A stretch of 5,926 bases of DNA. Origin: Sedimenticola sp. Lineage in GTDB: Bacteria; Pseudomonadota; Gammaproteobacteria; Chromatiales; Chromatiaceae. Under the pieces are notes generated by a model. The model searched no databases, was not told the origin of the DNA, and saw only the letters and a list, made by a program, of their open reading frames with translations. Positions 1 through 5,707 of this stretch are shown piece by piece. Location: contig JAUXBK010000168.1 of NCBI GenBank assembly GCA_030619405.1, forward strand, positions 1-5,926, written 5' to 3'. A program made the translations under genes and the position numbers. Positions within the stretch are counted from its first letter, which is position 1. The number at the start of each line of letters is the position of its first letter.

Positions 1-169
1 CCGTATAGCGATATGAAAAATCTTGGAAATCACAATAAGGATTCCACGCAATTTTTCATTCGCTCTACGAAACAATAGCTTGCACTCTGTACGCACGACT
101 ACTTGCAGGATCTAGGTATAACTCAGCTGTTTTCCAAGAACCCAATTAAGCTGTATCTCGCTGAGCCCC
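1..169. other. downstream flank of the operon, no clear gene or terminator
   Basis: 169 bases after the K+ channel stop codon, more AT-rich than the operon. No GC-rich hairpin followed by T residues is seen for the minus-strand transcript. A plus-strand frame is open from base 1 to a TAG at 76-78 and could be the C-terminal 25 codons of a convergent gene outside the window (ends FFIRSTKQ), but nothing identifies it. A 9-bp inverted pair, TCTTGGAAA at 21-29 and TTTCCAAGA at 131-139, has a spacer of about 100 nt. Confidence 0.5.
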
Positions 170-613
170 TCAAGTCCGATCTTCACCCCTGGCGTGCAGA
201 GTTTTCCGCAGGGAGTCGTGAAAGGTAGCCATCAATACCGAGGTGGAGACGCCAATCATCAGCACGCCGTTGACCGCTTCCAGGGGACCGAGGAAGCGGT
301 GCTGCTCCGACATGACGATGTCGCCGTAACCGAGCGTGGAGAAATTTACCGCGGAGTGGTAAATGGCCACATCGAACTGTTGAAACTCCTCCAGAAGCAG
401 GAACAGTGTCGCCCAGATCGCTATCTGGAGCAGAATACCGAAGAGTAGCATAAGCATCACACCCGTTATGACCCACAGACTGGACCAGAAGGAGGGACTG
501 TTCACCAGATTGTCATGGCGGCGGTAATAGTGGATCGTGGAGATGAGCAGCACCGATTGCAGAAACAGGCACAGGAGCATGGTCGGCAGGCCGGTCAGCA
601 GGTTTTCTAACAT
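170..613 (-). CDS. small potassium channel (Ion_trans_2 type, no RCK domain)
   Basis: 147 aa K+ channel subunit of the two-transmembrane (Ion_trans_2) fold. The selectivity filter TLGYGD is intact at 93-98, preceded by the pore helix (about 80-92, 'FDVAIYHSAVNFS'). Inner and outer pore helices are at about 46-74 and 108-131. An extra N-terminal hydrophobic segment (about 10-27) gives three membrane helices in total. There is no voltage-sensor S4 and no C-terminal RCK or cyclic-nucleotide domain; the protein ends 16 residues after the last helix with a short basic tail. The ATG at 613 overlaps the DUF2955 stop codon by 7 nt and has GGAG at 8 nt. The frame is open further upstream to an ATG at 904, but that extension lies wholly inside the DUF2955 gene and reads as arginine/proline-rich out-of-frame sequence, so it is rejected. 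It is the last gene of the operon. A tetramer passively conducting K+ is expected from the family; how it relates to the pump is not known. Confidence 0.9.
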   Translation of the reverse strand: MLENLLTGLPTMLLCLFLQSVLLISTIHYYRRHDNLVNSPSFWSSLWVITGVMLMLLFGILLQIAIWATLFLLLEEFQQFDVAIYHSAVNFSTLGYGDIVMSEQHRFLGPLEAVNGVLMIGVSTSVLMATFHDSLRKTLHARGEDRT

Positions 614-1641
614 AGGGTCGACTCCGTAGCGGCTAGTTTGAGACGGCGCAGGCGAAGCAGCTCCAGCAGATAGACAGCCAGCCAGGCATAGAGGGTGACG
701 GCGACGAACAGTCCCATGCGGACGAAAAAGGCGGCGTAGACGTCCTTGCCGTTGGCGCTGTCCTCCACGGCCGGGCCCAGCAGGATCAACAGGGTCATGA
801 CCACGTTCGTCCAGAAAGAGGCGGGGTAGCGGGTGGCGATAATGCGGTATATCTTGCCGGCAAAATAGATGCTCAGCAGCAGCATCCACAGGAAGAACAT
901 CCACAGATTCGGAGAGAGCCCTAGCAGCATCCAGAAGAGGATGGCGAAACAGCCGCCCAGGAAGGTGGAACCGAGCAACTCACGCCCGGCACTCCGGGCG
1001 GTGACCAGTGAACTCTGCTGACCCAGGGAGACCGACTTCATGATGATGGCCATGTACATGGCAGGGTTGGTCAGAGCCAGCAGGTAGACCGGCAGCACGA
1101 TCAGCATGCCGCGCAGGGCGATCCAGCTGGACTGCTCCCCGGGAACGGGTCTCGTGGCCGCTGCTTCGGCAGGTGCCGGCTCCTCGGGGAACCATGGGTA
1201 GACCACCCACTGACAGAGGATGGCGAGGATGATCCCCAATACCAGTGACTGGATGACCGTGGTGGCGAAGGCGAAGCTGGCCGTCCCGGCGACAGAGATC
1301 AGGGTGAAGCCGATGGTGAGAAAGGCGCCGACCAGGGTCTGGCCCTTGTTGACGGTCAGATGGAAGCTGAAGTAGAGACCGAGGCCCACTATGAGTATGG
1401 CCGATACCGGGTAGTAGGTGAGGAGCGGAACCAGCAGCAGTCCGATGCCCAGCGTCAGCAGCACCACCAGCACCAGTCTGAGCAGGGCTTTCCACCCCAT
1501 GGGTGGCCCCGGTTTGGCGGTAAGTAGCAGGGCAAACAGCGGGGCGATGAAGGGCAGCGGCAGCTGCAGGGCATAGGCACAGGCCAGGGTGAGGGCGATG
1601 GTGCCGCTCAAGCGGAAAACGCGCCTTGCCTGGAGTTGCAT
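607..1641 (-). CDS. DUF2955 / FUSC-like inner membrane efflux component
   Basis: 344 aa polytopic inner membrane protein with two similar halves. Hydrophobic segments are at about 12-42, 52-72, 79-95, 103-146, 175-200, 225-243, 246-262, 276-291 and 305-330. The N-terminal half matches what is known of DUF2955 proteins ('PFIAPLFALLLTAKPGPPMG', 30-49). A proline- and alanine-rich linker (150-172) separates it from the second half, where 'VSLGQQSSLVTARSAGRELLGS' (204-225) resembles the basic, glycine-containing segment of FUSC/aromatic acid exporter proteins. DUF2955 genes are usually next to HlyD genes, as here, which supports a role as the inner membrane partner of the pump. The ATG at 1641 is chosen because GAAGGAG lies 7 nt upstream; a TTG at 1647 would leave the SD only one base away. 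The SD overlaps the TGA of the HlyD gene. Substrate unknown; an aromatic or organic acid is a guess from relatives. Confidence 0.92.
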   Translation of the reverse strand: MQLQARRVFRLSGTIALTLACAYALQLPLPFIAPLFALLLTAKPGPPMGWKALLRLVLVVLLTLGIGLLLVPLLTYYPVSAILIVGLGLYFSFHLTVNKGQTLVGAFLTIGFTLISVAGTASFAFATTVIQSLVLGIILAILCQWVVYPWFPEEPAPAEAAATRPVPGEQSSWIALRGMLIVLPVYLLALTNPAMYMAIIMKSVSLGQQSSLVTARSAGRELLGSTFLGGCFAILFWMLLGLSPNLWMFFLWMLLLSIYFAGKIYRIIATRYPASFWTNVVMTLLILLGPAVEDSANGKDVYAAFFVRMGLFVAVTLYAWLAVYLLELLRLRRLKLAATESTLC

Positions 1642-1660
1642 CTTCAAGCTCCTTCAGTAG
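1642..1660 (-). promoter_or_regulatory. Shine-Dalgarno site of the DUF2955 gene, overlapping the HlyD gene stop
   Basis: On the minus strand the sequence TGAAGGAG joins the HlyD stop codon (TGA, 1656-1654) to the SD of the next gene, with 7 nt to the ATG at 1641. This decides the start (ATG rather than the upstream TTG) and favours re-initiation by ribosomes finishing the HlyD gene. Confidence 0.7.
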
Positions 1661-2790
1661 GCATAGGCGAGCCAGCTCATCAGGCGGATATAGGCCTCAC
1701 CCAGCGGTCGCAGCAGTCGGGGTCCCGCATCACTGTAGGCGATCACTTCCGCCTGACCGCCGATGCGCAGATGACTACGTAACTGCTCTTGCCGCGAGGG
1801 TTCCAGGGAGATGACGGCGGGGAAACGCTGGGATGGGCGCAACCAGTCACGGCTGTTATCGATCGTGGGTAGTGTGCCGGGAGGCTGGGTCTGGCCCGCA
1901 CTCACTCCCAGCCCGATGCTTTTTACCTTGCCGGGGAAGACCTGGCCCGGCAGGGCGTCCAGCACGAATTCCACCGGGCTCCCGACCTGGAGGTGGCCAA
2001 GGTTGTTCTCGGTGAACTCGGCAGCGATCCAGACATCCTGAATGGCGATCAGGGTCATCATCGGACTGCCGATGGCCGCGAACTGTCCTACGTCGGCACG
2101 CAGGTCGGTGATGACGCCGCGGGACGAGGCTCGAATGACTGTGTTTTTGAGATCCAGCTGCGCCTTGTCGACTGCACTCAAGGCGCTCTTCAGCTTGGAG
2201 TTGTTGTCGGCACTGCCCCCTTTCTGCTCCAGGGAGCGCTGCACCTCCGCTGCCGCTGCCGCCACCTGTGCCGTTGCCTGTTTCAACGTGGCGCGGGAGA
2301 CCTCCAGGCGCCGCACCGAGATGGTCCCCGGATCCTGCCCGTGCAGTCGCTCCAGGCGGCTGGCATCCTGTTTCGCTTTCAGCTCATTGGCCTGTGCGGC
2401 ACGCAGGTTGGCCCTTGCCGACTCCACCACGGCGGTGTCCGCACCCAGCTGGTTGTGTGCACTCTCCAGGTCGGACTGTGCACGACTCAGGGCGATCTCA
2501 TACTGGGCGCGATCGACCTCGAACAGCGGTTCTCCCGCTTCCACGGTCTGGTCGTTCCTGACCCAGACCCGGGTGATCACGCCCGCGACCTTGGGGGCGG
2601 TGCCCACCACGAAGCCCTGCACCCGTGCCTGGCTGGTGTAGGGGGTGAAACGGTCGGAGATCAGGTACCAGGCGAGACTGAGCAGGATGATCACGAAAAG
2701 GCCCAGTGTTCCTCCCCTGACAGAGGCGCTTGCGCTCTTTTCCGGGGCCTTCCCACTCTCTGTAGTTGGCTTCTCCTCTCTATCACTCAT
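1654..2790 (-). CDS. HlyD-family membrane fusion protein (AaeA/EmrA-like periplasmic adaptor)
   Basis: 378 aa adaptor linking an inner membrane transporter to the outer membrane duct. A short polar cytoplasmic N-terminus (1-27) is followed by one membrane anchor (about 28-44). Next come the first lipoyl half ('QARVQGFVVGTAPKVAGVI', 54-72, through 'VEAGEPLFEVD', 83-93), an alanine-rich alpha-helical hairpin (about 95-217), and the second lipoyl half ('TVIRASSRGVITDLRADVGQ', 217-236). A beta-barrel domain (about 252-350) contains 'LRPSQRFPAVI', typical of the AaeA/YibH branch. The C-terminus (359-378) is a hydrophobic, aromatic-rich stretch ending WLAYAY. The chosen ATG at 2790 gives a compact N-terminus. 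A longer in-frame ATG at 2868 would add 26 residues with no adaptor-like features, entirely inside the upstream gene. The ATG overlaps the previous stop codon in ATGAGTGA. The local SD is weak (GGGA at about 9 nt), so translation probably depends on coupling. Confidence 0.96.
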   Translation of the reverse strand: MSDREEKPTTESGKAPEKSASASVRGGTLGLFVIILLSLAWYLISDRFTPYTSQARVQGFVVGTAPKVAGVITRVWVRNDQTVEAGEPLFEVDRAQYEIALSRAQSDLESAHNQLGADTAVVESARANLRAAQANELKAKQDASRLERLHGQDPGTISVRRLEVSRATLKQATAQVAAAAAEVQRSLEQKGGSADNNSKLKSALSAVDKAQLDLKNTVIRASSRGVITDLRADVGQFAAIGSPMMTLIAIQDVWIAAEFTENNLGHLQVGSPVEFVLDALPGQVFPGKVKSIGLGVSAGQTQPPGTLPTIDNSRDWLRPSQRFPAVISLEPSRQEQLRSHLRIGGQAEVIAYSDAGPRLLRPLGEAYIRLMSWLAYAY

Positions 2791-4390
2791 GCTGTGTCGT
2801 CCCGGCGGGTGATGTTGGGCCGCGCTCTCTGTCCGGAATGGGTGCAGTGAGCAGGTCGCCCCAGTCACTGCGCTTCTGCATGGTGCTTCGAACCGTCTCG
2901 GGGATCAACTGTTGCGTGGGGGTGAAGCGCCAGCCGCCACCGAGCCCCTTGTACAGGCCGACGAGTGCAGTGATGTAGTTTCCCTGGTTAGTGACCTGGG
3001 TCTCGGTCTGGGAAAACAGCGCGCCCTGCGCATCCAGCACCCGCTGGAAGCCGGCATAACCCTCCTGGTAGCGTTTGTTGGCGATCTCCAGCGCCCGCCG
3101 CGCGGTGATCACGGATTCGTCGAGTATCACCTGTTGCTCGGCCGTCTTCAGTATGCTGATCGCCGCATCGTCCACTTCCCGGGCCGCCTGCAGCACCGTC
3201 TCCCGGTATTTCTCCAGCAGCTGCTGCAGGCGGGCGTCCTGTACGCGTACGTTGTTACCGATACGGCCATAGTCGAAGATGTTCCATTGCAGGGCGGGGC
3301 CAACGCTCAGATTGCGGAAATCGGGACTGCTGTTCGAGGTGCTTCCCGACCACCCGAAGGAGCCCAGGAGTGAGATCGCCGGGTAGAACTCCGCCTCGGC
3401 CATACCGATCTGTGCCGATTGGGCAGCGGCCTGCCAGGCGGCGGCGCGTACATCGGGACGGCGGATGAGCAGCTGGGCCGGGATGTTCCGGGTCTCGTTC
3501 GTGTGGATACCGGGAAGCTCATATTCCGGGCTGGCGAGTTCCGGCAGTGCACCCGGGGGGCGGCCCAGCAGGACGCAGAGTGCGTTGCGGCTCTTGATCA
3601 GCGTCAGTTCCAGCTGGGGAATGCTCGACAGGGTGGCGAGATACTGGGTCTTCGCCTGCTGCAGGTCCAGCTCGGACTCGGCCCCGCTCTTGAACAACTT
3701 GTCGGTGATCTCGTAACTGCGTCTCTGGATCGCCGCGTTCTCCCGGGCGATGGTGATGCGGGCCTCGGTGGTGCGATAGGCATAATAGAGATCGGCCACC
3801 TGGGCACTGACCAGTAGCTGTACGTCCTGCTGGTTGGCGATGGAGGAGAAGAATGCCGCATCAGCAGATTCTATACCACGTCTGAAGCGACCCCAGAAGT
3901 CCAGTTCCCAGGCCAGGTTGAAGCCCAGCTGGTACTTTATGGTGCTGTCGGTATCGTTGGGCAGCGGTCCGCCTTTCCGCTTGGTATTGACGTAGCTGAC
4001 CGCACTGCCGATCTGCTGCAGCTGCGGGTAGAGGGTACTGCCGGCGATGCCCAGCAGGGCCCGGCTCTCCAGGATGCGCAGTCCGGCGATGCGCAGCGTG
4101 AGGTTCCCCGCTCTGGCCGAGTCGATGAGCCGGTTGAGCGCCGGGTCCGCGAACAGGATCCACCAGAAACGCAGGTCTGTCTCGTTCCAGACTTCCGGCG
4201 TGGTGGCCTCCGCAGGGGCAGAGGGGCGCCAATCCTTCAGCCACTCGACCTCGGGCTCCTGATAATCGGGTCCCAGCGTGGTGCAGGCGCTTAGCACGAG
4301 CACCCCGAAAGCAAGAGACAGACGGGGCAGCAGACGCCTGACTGCCCCTGCCTGGCTAATCGCTGGCCAGGGAAGCCTGGCTGCTCTCAT
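2783..4390 (-). CDS. NodT-family outer membrane efflux lipoprotein (TolC-like duct)
   Basis: 535 aa outer membrane factor with two OEP domains, the exit duct of tripartite efflux pumps. A positively charged N-terminus and hydrophobic stretch (about 19-35) end in the lipobox LSAC with Cys36 as the expected lipidated residue, followed by the family-typical 'GPDYQEP'. The first OEP repeat covers roughly 70-285 ('WELDFWGRFRRG', 161-172). The second covers roughly 305-485 ('IPAQLLIRRPDVRAA' at 303-317, 'WNIFDYGRI' at 369-377, 'YKGLGGGW' at 480-487). The tail after GLGGGW is about 48 residues, longer than usual, and rich in charged and polar residues. The ATG at 4390 lies inside the upstream permease gene (35-nt overlap) and is preceded by AGGTGA; no better start precedes the signal peptide. 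It ends in an 8-nt overlap with the HlyD gene (ATGAGTGA). It most likely pairs with the HlyD and DUF2955 proteins encoded next. Confidence 0.96.
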   Translation of the reverse strand: MRAARLPWPAISQAGAVRRLLPRLSLAFGVLVLSACTTLGPDYQEPEVEWLKDWRPSAPAEATTPEVWNETDLRFWWILFADPALNRLIDSARAGNLTLRIAGLRILESRALLGIAGSTLYPQLQQIGSAVSYVNTKRKGGPLPNDTDSTIKYQLGFNLAWELDFWGRFRRGIESADAAFFSSIANQQDVQLLVSAQVADLYYAYRTTEARITIARENAAIQRRSYEITDKLFKSGAESELDLQQAKTQYLATLSSIPQLELTLIKSRNALCVLLGRPPGALPELASPEYELPGIHTNETRNIPAQLLIRRPDVRAAAWQAAAQSAQIGMAEAEFYPAISLLGSFGWSGSTSNSSPDFRNLSVGPALQWNIFDYGRIGNNVRVQDARLQQLLEKYRETVLQAAREVDDAAISILKTAEQQVILDESVITARRALEIANKRYQEGYAGFQRVLDAQGALFSQTETQVTNQGNYITALVGLYKGLGGGWRFTPTQQLIPETVRSTMQKRSDWGDLLTAPIPDRERGPTSPAGTTQHE

Positions 4391-5498
4391 CTGTCACCTG
4401 TTTCTCATCCTGGGCTGCATCCTCCGACTCGCCTTCTGCGACCCAGTCCATGAAGAGCTGGTAAGCGAGTGCCAGCAGCACGGAACCAATGAAGAGGCCG
4501 ATGATGCCGGCGGTAACCATGCCGCCCAGGGCGCCGAGCAGAATGATCGGCATGGGTGCATCGACACCGCGGCCGAGCAGGAGCGGTTTGAGAACGTTGT
4601 CCGCCATACCGGCAACGAGGAGATAGACCGTGTACATGATGTTATCGCCGGTGGAGCCACCACTCCACCAGAGGTAGGCGATCACCGGTAGTGAGACGAT
4701 ACCGGCAGGGACTTGGGCGATGCCGAGTATCAGCACGATGAACGCCAGTACGCCAGCAGCCGGAACGCTCGCCCAGATGAACCCGACCCCCAGCAGCACC
4801 GCCTGGATGAAGGCGACACCGATGACCCCCATGGCTACGGAACGAATGGTGGCGGTGGAGAGGGCGTGCAGCCCGGGACCCTTGGCGGGGCCGGCCAGGC
4901 GGCTGAGGATCCGGCCCATGGCCGCGCTGCCGGATTCGCCGTAGGCCATCATGATGCCGGCCACGATCAGCGAGCCCATGAACTTGAAGGCACCGCCTGC
5001 GGTACTGGCCACGAGCTCCAGCAGGAACTTCGAGGCCACCTCCAACTGCGGTTGCGCCTTCTCGAGCAGCCCCGAGAGATCATGGGCCGCCTGGCTCCAG
5101 AGGGCGTAGAGTTTGTCGCCGATGAGTGGCCAACCGGCAACGGCGGGATCGGGTGGCGGTATGACGATCGTGTTGTTCTCAAAGGCGGTATGCAGATCGA
5201 CCAGGTAGTCTACAAAGGAGCTGCCGAGCATGGCGATCGGACCACCGATCAGAAACAGTCCAACGATCACCAGCAGTGTAGCCGCCAGACCCTGCCGGCC
5301 GCCGAGGCGCTTTGCAAGCTTCAGGTGGAGCGGGTAGAGGGTGACGGCGAGGATCAGCGCCCATAGCATCAACCCCATGAACGGGGCAAAGATCTTTACC
5401 GCCATGACCACCAGAAAGACGATGAGTCCCACGCGGATCATGACGTCCATCAGATCCCTGGAGAGTATTTTCCGGAACAGTATGATATCTAACTGCAT
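4356..5498 (-). CDS. AI-2E family (DUF20/TqsA-like) inner membrane permease, first gene of the operon
   Basis: 380 aa, polytopic membrane protein of the AI-2E transporter family. Hydrophobic segments lie near residues 22-38, 40-56, 71-92, 163-187, 216-241, 245-278, 286-299 and 317-348. A long soluble loop spans about 93-160, as is typical of the family. Family signatures seen are the 'LMLWALILAVTLYPL' stretch (43-57), 'DNVLKPLLLGRG' (300-311) and the glycine-rich last helix 'GALGGMVTAGIIGLFIG' (322-338). The next residue, S339, stands where many relatives have proline (GPV). The tail (353-380) is acidic and polar, probably cytoplasmic. Family members have been linked to autoinducer-2 export or to Na+ or other ion antiport, so the name does not fix the substrate. 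The ATG at 5498 has a GGGAAG about 9 nt upstream. An alternative ATG at 5450 (M17) has a better placed AGGGA, but the 'LSRDLMDV' segment before it looks family-like, so the longer form is preferred. The 3' end overlaps the next gene by 35 nt. Confidence 0.93.
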   Translation of the reverse strand: MQLDIILFRKILSRDLMDVMIRVGLIVFLVVMAVKIFAPFMGLMLWALILAVTLYPLHLKLAKRLGGRQGLAATLLVIVGLFLIGGPIAMLGSSFVDYLVDLHTAFENNTIVIPPPDPAVAGWPLIGDKLYALWSQAAHDLSGLLEKAQPQLEVASKFLLELVASTAGGAFKFMGSLIVAGIMMAYGESGSAAMGRILSRLAGPAKGPGLHALSTATIRSVAMGVIGVAFIQAVLLGVGFIWASVPAAGVLAFIVLILGIAQVPAGIVSLPVIAYLWWSGGSTGDNIMYTVYLLVAGMADNVLKPLLLGRGVDAPMPIILLGALGGMVTAGIIGLFIGSVLLALAYQLFMDWVAEGESEDAAQDEKQVTDESSQASLASD

Positions 5499-5514
5499 TT
5501 ATGGGGTCTTCCCT

Positions 5515-5545
5515 ATGATATTTTTATGGAAAAAAATGCCAGCAA
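5515..5545 (-). promoter_or_regulatory. candidate sigma70-like promoter for the operon
   Basis: On the minus strand TATCAT (5520-5515, 5 of 6 matches to TATAAT) follows TTGCTG (5545-5540, 3 of 6 matches to TTGACA) with a 19-nt spacer rich in T and A. Transcription would start near 5508, leaving only about 10 nt before the ATG at 5498 and cutting into its SD. It would suit the alternative ATG at 5450 better. The spacer is longer than ideal and the -35 is poor, so this is only a candidate. Confidence 0.25.
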
Positions 5546-5650
5546 AAACGCCCCGGCTCCTGCGACGCAAGGGTCAGGGTTCGATCCAGCAAAGGGACAG
5601 CTTGAAACTCAACTTCGAAGGCGCTGGGGCTGCAGACCACATCGGTTTCC

Positions 5651-5707
5651 TCAACAGGAGAGACCTCTGCCGGGGGAGTGGAGTATCACATGTTGGCTGG
5701 CGGTCAT
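5651..5707 (-). CDS. possible 18-aa leader ORF behind a perfect SD
   Basis: A minus-strand ATG at 5707 is preceded by AGGAGG (5718-5713) with a 5-nt spacer, the strongest SD in the window, yet the frame closes after 18 codons (starts MTASQHV, ends GLSC). It lies about 150 nt upstream of the AI-2E-family gene and in the same direction. It might be a leader peptide, the relic of a lost gene, or chance. The same frame is open further upstream to an ATG at 5770, giving about 39 codons. No similarity to a known peptide is recognised. Confidence 0.2.
   Translation of the reverse strand: MTASQHVILHSPGRGLSC

Noticed and set aside
21..139. 9-bp inverted pair TCTTGGAAA / TTTCCAAGA as insertion-element ends
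   Set aside because: The roughly 100-nt interval holds no transposase or flanking direct repeat, and one such pair in a region this size can occur by chance.
122..165. CTCAGC / GCTGAG inverted pair after the K+ channel gene as a terminator
   Set aside because: Arms of only 6 bp with a loop of about 32 nt and no T-run downstream on the minus strand.
614..904. N-terminal extension of the K+ channel to an upstream ATG at 904
   Set aside because: It lies entirely within the DUF2955 gene, is low-complexity arginine/proline-rich, and the ATG at 613 has its own SD and starts the hydrophobic segment.
1993..2850. Long plus-strand open frame opposite the HlyD gene (285 codons)
   Set aside because: It is antisense to a well-supported adaptor gene, reads as histidine-, glycine- and arginine-rich sequence with no domain, and is explained by the high GC content.
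4713..5366. Long plus-strand open frame opposite the AI-2E-family gene (217 codons)
   Set aside because: Antisense to a clear membrane protein; composition is biased (D, G, H, Q, R) and typical of a GC-rich shadow frame.
5576..5592. tRNA T-arm-like GGTTCGATCC
   Set aside because: The flanking bases do not form the 5-bp T stem, and no anticodon arm or acceptor stem is found around it on either strand.
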